A stretch of 23,208 nucleotides of DNA. Source: Prevotella sp. UBA5387. GTDB taxonomy: Bacteria > Bacteroidota > Bacteroidia > Bacteroidales > Bacteroidaceae. A model generated the notes under the pieces. It saw nothing but the letters and a program-made list of their open reading frames with translations. It made no database searches and was not told where the DNA came from. Every line of letters starts with the position of its first letter. The stretch's first letter is position 1. The translations under genes were made by a program, and so were the position numbers. Where the stretch lies: positions 1 to 23,208 of the forward strand of contig DHOP01000051.1 in assembly GCA_002407775.1 (NCBI GenBank), read 5' to 3'. Of this stretch, positions 9,301 to 15,682 are shown piece by piece.

Positions 9301-9468
9301 GGTGGAAGTGTCACACGCAAGGATATGGTTTGGCTTAATATCGACCATCGTCAGATGGGTGTAGGCGGTGACAACTCTTGGGGTGCTCAGGTGCACTCAG
9401 AATATACGATTACACCAAAAGAGTGGACTTACGGCTTTGTCCTTGAACCACTATCCAATAAAAAATGA
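6328..9468 (+). CDS. lacZ: Secreted GH2 beta-galactosidase, LacZ-type with small-chain domain
   Basis: This 1046-residue exported enzyme should cleave terminal beta-galactosides in the periplasm by retaining hydrolysis. The signal peptide is about 1-20 (ALA then QQ). Domains in order: sugar-binding jelly roll about 55-235, Ig-like about 240-350, TIM barrel about 352-650 (opening with KIKGVNRHEH), a second Ig-like domain, then the LacZ small-chain domain about 765-1040 (WYGRGPQENYADR is typical). The acid/base is Glu481 in WSLGNESG and the nucleophile Glu544 in ILCEYEHAMGN, matching E. coli LacZ Glu461 and Glu537. It lies 4 nt after the LysO half. GH2 also contains glucuronidases and mannosidases, but the small-chain domain and both motifs favour beta-galactosidase. 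Unlike cytoplasmic LacZ it is exported, as expected for a glycan locus. Confidence 0.9.
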   Translation: MKKIYILPLILFFSGLSALAQQVPWQDATISGINRQPMSAHFVPYINESAALRQLTLGDVERYAVNPSVERRISLDGIWKFCYCKNPSSVPERFYRDGMDASGWRDIRVPGSWELQGFDAPIYTDESYAFPVNPPYVPSDYNPVGCYVRDFDMPSSWNGNDIFLDFEGVESAYYVWLNGTMIGYSEDSRLPAHFDVTSHLRPGKNRLAVQVFRYSDGSYLEDQDFWRYSGIERSVFLQARPKFRVADFRLNAGLTNAYKDGKLDLTFSVANPKLKGKVAVQVLDAKGNVMFRTEQSIRSKADSLFQIQRALPNIKPWNAEQPYLYTLVVTTSDSRGHVQESYTHPFGFRNVEMHNGQMLVNGIAIKIKGVNRHEHNKDNGRTITVDEMVKDIQLMKQLNINAVRCSHYPNRPEWYDLCNRYGFYLVDEANIESHGMIHATTGEQTLANNPEWLGSFHDRMGRMIARDRNFTSVIIWSLGNESGYGKWFESIYDMAKKTDPTRPVQYEGGGYEGKSDIYCPMYARIWALRKHVNQRDARPLILCEYEHAMGNSEGNLQDYWTLIDQYDQLQGGFIWDWVDQAFAKKDEQGNNIWAYGGDMGFVGVVNDSNFCTNGLVAADRTLHPHAYEVAKVYQNIHFKAVPFATNEIQISNRFDFSGLENEELEWAILADGEEIQHGKMDFPNINPHGSAIVKIPFSPIKDDGREYLLNMKATLKHSTSMLPYGFVIAREQFPLSPEPYVYTPKPKSGQPLQVTGQKTPQAIIEGNQFTVKFSRTTGKLASLIYSGDEMIEDGLQPNFWRGLTDNDVSNGTDGRCAIWKDVQGDLELKDFNVQAAKDGQLVTVISSYDMKRQQSQLTITYDITPDGAVKVTMHFMPGSLELPEMPRLGMRMILPARFDQMKWYGRGPQENYADRKTGALIGQYSASVWEQYHPYVRAQETANKCDVRWVSLQDQSGKGLVVRGLEPLSVSAWNFPQDDILYRPAKIEHHHGGSVTRKDMVWLNIDHRQMGVGGDNSWGAQVHSEYTITPKEWTYGFVLEPLSNKK

Positions 9469-9530
9469 AAAAAGGCGAAAATTGAAAACTTAGTTTGCTT
9501 TCATACTAAAGCCATTTGGATCGATGATAA

Positions 9531-9591
9531 TGGCATCCAATCTTGATTTCATTCGTTTGTTGAATCAATGCGAATTCTCAATTGGATGCCA
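9531..9591 (+). other. Extended hairpin between the two glycosidase genes
   Basis: TGGCATCCAAT (9531-9541) is perfectly inverted as ATTGGATGCCA (9581-9591). Inside, ATTCG (9551-9555) can pair with CGAAT (9571-9575), giving a two-tier stem in a 61-nt element. No T tract follows. It lies 63 nt after the GH2 stop and 28 nt before the next start, so it could be an mRNA processing or stability element, an attenuator or an operator. A weak TTAGTTTG at 9490-9497 could be a secondary promoter. Confidence 0.55.
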
Positions 9592-9619
9592 ATCTGTTCT
9601 TATCAACTAACAACAAACG

Positions 9620-11497
9620 ATGAAGATATACCATTATATACTGATATTATTGGTGGCTTTGTGCACCAGCATGGGAGCAAATGCCATCTCACGCTATGAC
9701 TTTCCGCAGATTATTGACCTTTCAAAGGTTCCCGATGGTCGAAAAAACCAAGTTTCATGTTTCATCGATCAAGGATCTTGGATGGGATTCTCTGTTAGTG
9801 ACTCCTTGCACAAAGCCAACGGATTCCGTGGTCCTTACAGCATTTATGGACGATATTGGTTTGCTCAGGCTTTGGTGGAAGTAATCGATGACTCATCGAC
9901 TCCTACAGAAGTAGTTTATTATCCTGGCGAACTGACCATGAAGAAAGGCGGCATCAAACAACGATTGCAGTATCTTGATGCCTCTACTGCCATGTTGCAG
10001 ATCATCCAAGCTAACGTCAAGCCTCTGCAGATTCGCAGCAATAACATTGGGCAAGATATTCGTGTCAGTCAACAAGGAGACGTCATTGTCCTAACTCATA
10101 AGACAGGTGAAAAGGTCATAGTGACATTACCTCGCGGCAGCAAAGTGCATTGTACACAGAAAGACTACAAGGCGACACTTCCTGCAGGTCTCAAGACCAT
10201 CAATATTGGGCTTTCCTTTGCTTCCTCAGAGACGCCTCTGAAGGCATTGACTTCTTCGGCGAAACAAGCTCTCAATAACTTTGCTCAAGCATTGAAGAAC
10301 AATGATACTCGTTGGAACGGCTATCTGGACCGTGTCATACGTCAGGATATGCCTAATCGTTATAACAGAATTGCAGCGAAGAGTATCGTCACTCTGATTT
10401 CGAATTGGCGAGTTCCGCGTGGAGGTATCTTGCGCAACGCTATCATCCCCAGTCACTCCATAGACTATTTTGTTGGTTGCTGGGCTTGGGACTGTTGGCG
10501 CTTTTCCGCAGCTATGGCATCATTTGCACCTGAATTAGCGAAGGACAACATAAGAGTAATGTTTGATTATCAGTTGCCCGATGGCATGGTCATCGACTGT
10601 ATCTATCCTGATACGACTGAGAACAATAGCCGTGATTCCAAGCCTCCTTTGGCTACATGGGCTGTAAACCGTATCTACGAAAGTACAAAAGACACCGCCT
10701 TTGTACGCGAGATGTACCCCAAACTATTGAAATATCATCGTTGGTGGTATGCAAAGCGTGACCACAACCATAATGGAATCTGTGAGTTTGGTTCGTGTGA
10801 CGGTACATTAGAAGCTGCTGCCTGGGAAAGCGGAATGGACAATGCCATTCGTTTTGACAGTGCAAAAATGGTTAAGAACGATGATGATGCTTGGAGCATG
10901 GATCAGGAGAGTGTAGATTTAAACAGCTATCTGGGATATGAATATGGTCTGCTCAGTAAACTTGCCGCTATCCTTGGAGAAGAGTTCACGCAGCCAGATG
11001 TTCGCAGCCAGATAGCAGACTATTTCTTCGATACCCAGACCAACTTTTTCTTTGACCGTCGTTTGTCTGACGGAAGCTTTGTTCGCGAGCCTGGATGTGA
11101 GAGTTATATACCTTTCTGGGCACATTTGGCAACGTCTGATCAATTCAAGAAAGCGTCCAACTTGCTCACTGATCCTGCACTATTCTCCACCTATATTCCT
11201 TTCCCAACAATAGCTGCAAACAATCCTAAGTATGATCCAAAGGGATATTGGCGCGGTCCTATCTGGCTGGATCAGACTTATTCTGCGATTCGAGGATTTC
11301 GTAATTATGGACAAACTGTGGCTGCAGACGTGTACACCGCACAGGTGTTTGACCGTCTGCAAGGTGCCACAGGTAAATCTCCTATCTATGAGAATTACGA
11401 TACTTTCACCGGAGCGGGACTTGAATCTGCCAACTTTAGTTGGAGTGCTGCTCACCTGCTACTACTCTATGAGGAGTTCGGCAAGGTTACAAAATGA
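9620..11497 (+). CDS. Secreted GH63-type alpha-glucosidase (YgjK/MGH1-like (alpha/alpha)6 fold)
   Basis: This 625-residue exported glycosidase should hydrolyse an alpha-glucosidic linkage with inversion. The signal peptide is about 1-22 (ANA then IS). An N-terminal beta-sandwich domain runs to about 240, then the (alpha/alpha)6 barrel, with landmarks CWAWDCWRF near 287, AAWESGMDNA near 403-409, YWRGPIWLDQTY near 542 and ESANFSWSAA near 602. By comparison with E. coli YgjK, Asp407 in ESGMDNA is the likely acid and Glu602 in GLESANF the likely base; this mapping is my inference. Related GH37 trehalases and mannosylglycerate hydrolases share the fold, so the exact specificity is open. It is the last gene of the locus, followed by the 23-bp hairpin. 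Confidence 0.8.
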   Translation: MKIYHYILILLVALCTSMGANAISRYDFPQIIDLSKVPDGRKNQVSCFIDQGSWMGFSVSDSLHKANGFRGPYSIYGRYWFAQALVEVIDDSSTPTEVVYYPGELTMKKGGIKQRLQYLDASTAMLQIIQANVKPLQIRSNNIGQDIRVSQQGDVIVLTHKTGEKVIVTLPRGSKVHCTQKDYKATLPAGLKTINIGLSFASSETPLKALTSSAKQALNNFAQALKNNDTRWNGYLDRVIRQDMPNRYNRIAAKSIVTLISNWRVPRGGILRNAIIPSHSIDYFVGCWAWDCWRFSAAMASFAPELAKDNIRVMFDYQLPDGMVIDCIYPDTTENNSRDSKPPLATWAVNRIYESTKDTAFVREMYPKLLKYHRWWYAKRDHNHNGICEFGSCDGTLEAAAWESGMDNAIRFDSAKMVKNDDDAWSMDQESVDLNSYLGYEYGLLSKLAAILGEEFTQPDVRSQIADYFFDTQTNFFFDRRLSDGSFVREPGCESYIPFWAHLATSDQFKKASNLLTDPALFSTYIPFPTIAANNPKYDPKGYWRGPIWLDQTYSAIRGFRNYGQTVAADVYTAQVFDRLQGATGKSPIYENYDTFTGAGLESANFSWSAAHLLLLYEEFGKVTK

Positions 11498-11573
11498 TTT
11501 ACAGTCCTGCCAATTATTAGTCCATAATAGTATGTTACTAATCCTTTGGGATTAGAATACCTTTCAATTATTA

Positions 11574-11622
11574 CCGCCCGATAAAGCTCTCTTGTTCATA
11601 ACAAGAGAGCTTTATCGGGCGG
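11574..11622. terminator. Perfect 23-bp hairpin between convergent genes
   Basis: Positions 11574-11596 and 11600-11622 are exact reverse complements with a three-base CAT loop. The stem begins CCGCCCG and is mixed GC/AT. It lies 76 nt after the glucosidase stop on the + strand and 40 nt after the hemerythrin stop on the - strand, so it probably ends both transcripts. Neither side carries a T tract, so termination may rely on stem strength or Rho, or the stem may protect the 3' ends. Confidence 0.75.
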
Positions 11623-11662
11623 CTTAATTCATAAAAGGTCACACTTGGCCCCGTAAAAGTAT

Positions 11663-12202
11663 TCAGAGATACTTTTGCTCAAGCCTTTCCTGTAGAGCAT
11701 GGAGTTCTTGATGCCTACCCTCGCCTATCACATTTTTCTCGTGTTCCTCAAACTTTTTAAGAAGTTCCAGTTGTGATTCTTCGGGCATGCGCATGTCGCC
11801 CATCATAAATAGAACGTTGTTTTCTTTATTGATATGATTGCTCATCAAATCGATGTATGACACAGCTGCACTTGCGAAAGTCTGAAAATCAATATTATCG
11901 CTTGAAGTACTTTCCCTCATTTGTCGTATATAACTTCTACCTAGATCATGTTCATTTAGCATCACACCAATTGGTCCACCCTCATTGGGGATTCCTGCCC
12001 TTTCAAGTGCGGGAAAATAGAAGCCTTCTTCTTTACCATGATGGCATTTATCTGCAAATTCACTCAAAAAGACAACAATGTCTTTTAGATCAGCAGCATC
12101 AACCTTCTCACCCAACTCGATTTTGTCTACTACCTTATCTAGCACATTAAGAGTTGTGATTATTAGTTCATGCTCTTTTCTTAAATCTTCACTTGCTTTC
12201 AT
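11663..12202 (-). CDS. Stand-alone hemerythrin-domain protein
   Basis: This 179-residue soluble protein is a single hemerythrin-like four-helix bundle with a C-terminal helical extension. The likely di-iron ligands are His11 (RKEHEL), His55 and Glu59 (CHHGKEE), His85 (LNEHDLGR), and His123 and Glu127 (HINKEN), giving the expected HxxxE pairs. Such proteins bind O2 or NO, or act in iron-sulfur repair; which applies here is not visible. It has no signal peptide and no ScdA_N domain, unlike the ric product further up the same strand. It is the last gene of the - strand series, 67 nt after the ferredoxin with a hairpin in between. The context suggests a role in NO/O2 scavenging or sensing. Confidence 0.85.
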   Translation of the reverse strand: MKASEDLRKEHELIITTLNVLDKVVDKIELGEKVDAADLKDIVVFLSEFADKCHHGKEEGFYFPALERAGIPNEGGPIGVMLNEHDLGRSYIRQMRESTSSDNIDFQTFASAAVSYIDLMSNHINKENNVLFMMGDMRMPEESQLELLKKFEEHEKNVIGEGRHQELHALQERLEQKYL

Positions 12203-12227
12203 AATTACATTTAGATAATTAATGAAC

Positions 12228-12258
12228 GGAATAAGTAAGGCAGAACCTTACTCATTCC
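12228..12258 (-). terminator. Hairpin between ferredoxin and hemerythrin genes
   Basis: The segments 12228-12240 and 12246-12258 form a 13-bp stem with a five-base loop. The only imperfection, A at 12233 opposite C at 12253 on the + strand, is a U-G pair in - strand RNA, so the - strand transcript pairs fully. It starts 11 nt after the ferredoxin stop and ends 25 nt before the hemerythrin start. A T tract does not follow in the direction of transcription, so partial termination or a processing signal is as likely as full termination. Confidence 0.55.
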
Positions 12259-12269
12259 ATGTTCCCCTT

Positions 12270-12461
12270 TTATTCAGAATACTTTATCACTTCAACTGGA
12301 CATCCCTCTGCTGCCTCAACAATCTGATCTGTATACTCAAGGTAGTTTACCCCTTCATTTACATAAGCTATATCCTCTATCCTGAAAACTTCAGGGCAAG
12401 CTAATTCACAAGCGCCACAAGCTATGCAGCCCTCTTCCATCCATACTTTTGTAATATCCAT
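12270..12461 (-). CDS. Small [4Fe-4S] ferredoxin
   Basis: This 63-residue protein is a one-cluster electron carrier. The cluster ligands are Cys12, Cys15 and Cys18 in CIACGAC plus Cys54 in the C-terminal GCPVEVI. Cys22 in ACPEVF is the extra cysteine often kept in this family. The remainder is acidic, as usual for ferredoxins. It lacks the second cluster motif of 2[4Fe-4S] ferredoxins. It lies between the flavodiiron gene (143 nt upstream) and hemerythrin (67 nt downstream) on the same strand. The context suggests it delivers electrons to the flavodiiron protein or supplies the Ric/hemerythrin branch; the electron-transfer partner is inferred. Confidence 0.88.
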   Translation of the reverse strand: MDITKVWMEEGCIACGACELACPEVFRIEDIAYVNEGVNYLEYTDQIVEAAEGCPVEVIKYSE

Positions 12462-12604
12462 CTTCTTTAAACTTTACCAGTTAATATTCTAATTCATTTA
12501 TCATCTTTATCTTGTCGAGTTGTTTCTAGCAACTACTCTCTATGATATTCAATAGACCCAAGGTTTCTCTTCAATGCTAATCACTTATATTGATGGGCCC
12601 CATC

Positions 12605-13795
12605 TTACAAAAGGCTTGCAAATTTCTTACCGTATTGAAAACTCTCCTCAATCTTATTGCCATCCGGCTCCCAATTGTTTGTTATGGGGTCTAGGATGAT
12701 ATCAAAACCTGCTTCGCGTAACTGACTATCTATTTCCTTCGAGGACTTATCATTCCATCCATAGCAACTAAATGCAGCCGCCTTTTTACCTACGAATTTG
12801 AGACCTTTAATCATTTCAAGCAGTCCCGCCGTAGCATGCATAATTCCATTGTTCACGGTCGGTGAGCCCACCAATATAGCTTTTGACTTGAACACCTCCG
12901 TAATTAGGTCATTCTTATCATTTTTAGCTGCATTGTAGAGTTTTATATTAATAGTTGGATCTACCTGGCTAATTCCCTTTGCTATATTCTCGGCTATCGT
13001 ACGAGTTCCGTTATACATCGTATCATATATCAAAGTAACTTGATTTTCTTGATAATTATCTGCCCATTCCGCATACTTCTTTACGATTTGCAATGGATCG
13101 TTGCGCCAAACTACTCCATGGCTAGTGCAGATATAATCTATCGGCAAATTAAGCTTAACCACTTCGTCTATTTTCTTTGTGACGAACTTGCTAAAGGGAG
13201 TGAGGATGTTCGCATAATACTTTATGGCCTCTTCGTGAAGTTCTGACTGATCAACCAAATCATTGAATAGGAGATCGGAGCAGTAATGTTGTCCAAAAGC
13301 ATCGTTGCTAAAAAGAATGTTGTCTCCTGTGAGATAGGTAAACATACTATCTGGCCAGTGAAGCATTGGTGCTGGTACAAAGATTAACTCCTTGCCATTT
13401 CCTATCGAGAGTCTGTCTCCTGCTTTGACTGTTACGAAATTCCAGTCCTGATGATAATGTCCTTTTATCGACTTTACCGCATTTTCAGTACAGTAAATAG
13501 GGGTATCTGGAATTAGGCTCATCAGTTCAGGAAGTGCTCCACTATGATCTGGTTCTGCATGATTCACAATCACATAATCGATTTTCTTAAGATCTATTAC
13601 TTTTGCCAAATTTGCCACGTACTTCTTTCCAAATGGAACAAAGACTGTATCAATCAATACGTTCTTTTCCTCCTGAATCAGGTAAGAATTATATGTCGAA
13701 CCCTTGTGTGTGGAGTATTCCTGTCCATGGAATTGTCTCAACTCCCAGTCGTTAATACCCACCCAGTTCACGTTGTTTGTAATAATCTTTTTCAT
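12605..13795 (-). CDS. fprA: Type A flavodiiron protein (NO/O2 reductase)
   Basis: This 396-residue cytoplasmic enzyme reduces NO to N2O and/or O2 to water. The N-terminal metallo-beta-lactamase-like domain (about 1-248) has every di-iron ligand: His79, Glu81, Asp83 and His84 in NHAEPDHSG, His146 in MLHWPD, Asp165 in SNDAFGQH, and His226 in TSHGVVWR. The C-terminal flavodoxin-like domain (about 253-396) has the FMN phosphate loop in DTMYNGTRTIAEN (258-270) and GSPTVNNG. There is no C-terminal rubredoxin or NADH-oxidoreductase domain, so it is class A and needs a separate electron donor. It starts 4 nt after the ric stop, so the two are cotranscribed; the nearby ferredoxin is the natural donor candidate. 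NO versus O2 preference cannot be told from sequence. Confidence 0.93.
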   Translation of the reverse strand: MKKIITNNVNWVGINDWELRQFHGQEYSTHKGSTYNSYLIQEEKNVLIDTVFVPFGKKYVANLAKVIDLKKIDYVIVNHAEPDHSGALPELMSLIPDTPIYCTENAVKSIKGHYHQDWNFVTVKAGDRLSIGNGKELIFVPAPMLHWPDSMFTYLTGDNILFSNDAFGQHYCSDLLFNDLVDQSELHEEAIKYYANILTPFSKFVTKKIDEVVKLNLPIDYICTSHGVVWRNDPLQIVKKYAEWADNYQENQVTLIYDTMYNGTRTIAENIAKGISQVDPTINIKLYNAAKNDKNDLITEVFKSKAILVGSPTVNNGIMHATAGLLEMIKGLKFVGKKAAAFSCYGWNDKSSKEIDSQLREAGFDIILDPITNNWEPDGNKIEESFQYGKKFASLL

Positions 13796-13799
13796 ATGT

Positions 13800-14498
13800 T
13801 TACTCTGCTAAAGTTAATGCTTTCGGAAATAAGATATTGTTTTCAAGATGGACGTGTGCATGTAAGTCATCCTCAAACTCTTCGAGCAACCTATAGGTCA
13901 CACGATAGGTATTACATCCATCGGCTGGTACAACATAATTCTTGCTAAGTACTTTGATTTTATCCATTGTGCCACCAATGAGTTCGTGCTCGTCCATCAT
14001 CTGGGCAAACTGCGAACTGATGATTCGCTTTGCTTCTGAAGAATCTGTGTTCACCAGTTCTTTGATAGCTGGGAATAACACATCCTCTTCTTGATGCTGA
14101 TGAATGGGAAGTTCCGTATTGATTAACGAAAACAACTTCGAAATCTCTTTTAGTTCCGGGTGGTTGGCACCATGAACCTTGACGATCTTTTCAAGGTAGT
14201 TCATCAATTCTGGTAGCACTCTGTAGACCTTGTTATGGTATTCATTGACAATGTAATCACTCAAAAAGTCTAGTTTCCAGTCACTAAAACTTAGGTGACG
14301 ACTAGCGGCCACAGTATCCAGATTGTTCAACTTTAGCTCAAGTTCAGCAACATCAATCTTCTTGTCGCTGGCTGCTTGACCTAAACTCTGATTTCCACCA
14401 CAACAGTAATCAATACCATATCCTTTAAAGACTTCTGCTGCTCTATAATCCTCAGTAACGATGTCACCGACTTTCCTGTCCTTTAAATCTTTCATCAT
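13800..14498 (-). CDS. ric: Ric/ScdA/YtfE di-iron iron-sulfur-cluster repair protein
   Basis: This 232-residue cytoplasmic protein repairs iron-sulfur clusters damaged by NO or oxidants. The N-terminal ScdA_N domain (about 4-60) has the hallmark YCCGG at 31-35. The hemerythrin-like domain (about 80-230) has candidate di-iron ligands His88, His133 with Glu137 (HQHQEEDVLFP), His171 (MMDEHELIG) and His215 with Glu219 (HVHLENNILFP), parallel to YtfE His84, His129, Glu133, His160, His204 and Glu208. Two adjacent Met codons (14498 and 14495) could start it; this makes no functional difference. It is the first gene of the - strand operon, with fprA 4 nt downstream, and is divergent from a Crp/Fnr regulator. 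That arrangement supports a nitrosative-stress role. Confidence 0.93.
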   Translation of the reverse strand: MMKDLKDRKVGDIVTEDYRAAEVFKGYGIDYCCGGNQSLGQAASDKKIDVAELELKLNNLDTVAASRHLSFSDWKLDFLSDYIVNEYHNKVYRVLPELMNYLEKIVKVHGANHPELKEISKLFSLINTELPIHQHQEEDVLFPAIKELVNTDSSEAKRIISSQFAQMMDEHELIGGTMDKIKVLSKNYVVPADGCNTYRVTYRLLEEFEDDLHAHVHLENNILFPKALTLAE

Positions 14499-14722
14499 AT
14501 TTTCTTTTCAGTTGTTGACGTCGCATGATCCTTTGATAATTTCAAGTATACAACTTCAACATATTAATATTCCATTGTTCCTAACTATTCTCTTCCGTTG
14601 CGTCTATGCCTGCAAGGTAATTGACTTTATGAAAACTTCTTCCATACTCTATCCGATTATTTGAACTATAAAAAGAACAACTATCGTCTTTTCTATTCAC
14701 TTTAATTGTTTACTTTTGTTCG

Positions 14723-14738
14723 GCAAAGATATCTTAGC
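14723..14738 (-). promoter_or_regulatory. Candidate ric promoter overlapped by a palindrome
   Basis: Read on the - strand, 14731-14724 is TATCTTTG, an exact -7 element (TAnnTTTG). A T-rich stretch lies at roughly the -33 position, but a clear TTTG is absent. The perfect palindrome AAGATATCTT (14726-14735) overlaps the -7 element and extends with GC pairs at both ends (14723-14738, one A/A mismatch), which would suit a repressor or a Crp-family protein. Confidence 0.5.
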
Positions 14739-14826
14739 TATCAACTAAAAAACGTAACCCAGGTGACACAAGCGTTGTTTTAATAATACTTAACACTTGG
14801 TTATTAGTGACCAGCTACTATATCGA

Positions 14827-14844
14827 TTAGTTTGTATAGATACA
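14827..14844 (+). promoter_or_regulatory. Candidate promoter and dyad of the Crp/Fnr-family gene
   Basis: TTAGTTTG (14827-14834) is one position off TAnnTTTG and would give a leader of about 29 nt. It is overlapped by the dyad TGTAT-AG-ATACA (14833-14844), which would cover the transcription start. That placement fits autorepression by the encoded regulator, but the match quality is modest. Confidence 0.35.
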
Positions 14845-14869
14845 TTTATAATTCAACAACAACCCCATC

Positions 14870-15532
14870 ATGAATGAAACTAAATTATTGACTTGCCCCT
14901 TATTCAGAGGAATGAGTAAAGAGGAGCACGATGCATTTCTGGACAGGAATATAAAGGAAATTGTGAAGTTCGAGAAGGGAGAAACAGTGGCATGGCAAGG
15001 AGATACCATTAAATCAATGTATTTATTGGTAAATGGAGTTGTGCGCACTCAAATGATTACTCCGGAAGGAAATGCCCTGGAGATTGACCTTCTCGAAGCT
15101 GTTATACCATTGGCTCCGGCTTTTATTTATGCCACTAACAATAAATTTCCCGTTGATGTCATCTGCATGGAGCCCTGTACATTTCTAATAATATCGAAGT
15201 CAGCTTGGCTAAAAGAAATGATTAATAACGAAAAACTCCTGATGAACTTTTTGACGCTGAACTCGAATATGACTGTCTTTCTGTCTCAGAAAATTCAGAT
15301 GCTCTCTCTCAAAAGCCTCAGACATAAATTATCTATCTTCCTTTTGGAGAAGACCACTCCCGAAAAGAATTACTTCATATTAAAGCGATCGAGAACTCAA
15401 TTGGCAGAATACTTTGGGGTACAACGCCCTTCATTGGCACGCACGATAAAGGAGCTAGAAGATGAAGGGATAATAACAACAGCTGGACGTGTTGTAACGA
15501 TTCTGGATAGGAAGAAACTGGTCAGGATGTAG
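14870..15532 (+). CDS. Crp/Fnr-family transcriptional regulator, probable NO/redox stress sensor
   Basis: This 220-residue regulator has a cyclic-nucleotide-binding-like beta-roll (about 10-120; GETVAWQGDTIKSMYLLVNG is typical), a dimerisation helix (about 122-155) and a winged helix-turn-helix (about 170-215; SRTQLAEYFGVQRPSLARTI, recognition helix about 184-196). The cAMP phosphate-binding FGE...R motif of CRP is not present, and the cysteines (9, 99, 103) do not form the Fnr iron-sulfur pattern. The signal is therefore probably not cAMP and not a Fnr-type cluster. Related Bacteroidota regulators such as HcpR of Porphyromonas gingivalis respond to NO. Divergence from ric-fprA suggests it controls that operon and itself; the ligand is inferred. 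Confidence 0.82.
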   Translation: MNETKLLTCPLFRGMSKEEHDAFLDRNIKEIVKFEKGETVAWQGDTIKSMYLLVNGVVRTQMITPEGNALEIDLLEAVIPLAPAFIYATNNKFPVDVICMEPCTFLIISKSAWLKEMINNEKLLMNFLTLNSNMTVFLSQKIQMLSLKSLRHKLSIFLLEKTTPEKNYFILKRSRTQLAEYFGVQRPSLARTIKELEDEGIITTAGRVVTILDRKKLVRM

Positions 15533-15612
15533 ATCTACACCCGAATGTTCAAATATGTGCTGTAAGTTCAAGAAAAATAAACACTTGAAATACTAACAAG
15601 CAGCACCTAATC

Positions 15613-15653
15613 AAAAAAAAACGAGGCCGACACCCAAATGAGTATCGGCCTCG
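15613..15653 (-). terminator. Intrinsic terminator of secDF
   Basis: CGAGGCCGA (15622-15630) and TCGGCCTCG (15645-15653) form a 9-bp GC-rich stem with a 14-nt loop. Nine A residues at 15613-15621 become a U tract in the - strand transcript, directly after the stem and 30 nt beyond the secDF stop. The stem alone may also help stop + strand transcription from the Crp/Fnr-family gene. Confidence 0.9.
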
Positions 15654-15682
15654 CTTATTATGAAAATGAATGAAAAATCTTA

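Larger units (their letters stand above)
14499..14869. promoter_or_regulatory. Divergent control region between ric and the Crp/Fnr-family gene
   Basis: These 371 nt contain no credible gene. They hold the two candidate promoters listed below and several dyads. CACT (14794-14797) and AGTG (14806-14809) frame an 8-nt gap. TAACCCAGGTG (14756-14766) is partly inverted by CACTTGGTTA (14794-14803). These are possible operators for the adjacent regulator, but each could be chance. The ric leader would be about 218 nt if the exact -7 match is used. Confidence 0.5.

Noticed and set aside
13544..13948. 134-codon ORF on the + strand
   Set aside because: It is antisense to the junction of fprA and ric, both with complete active-site motifs.
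14499..14664. Small + strand ORF (67 codons) in the ric leader region
   Set aside because: It begins inside the ric coding region on the opposite strand, is low-complexity and hydrophobic by composition, and has no promoter or family match.
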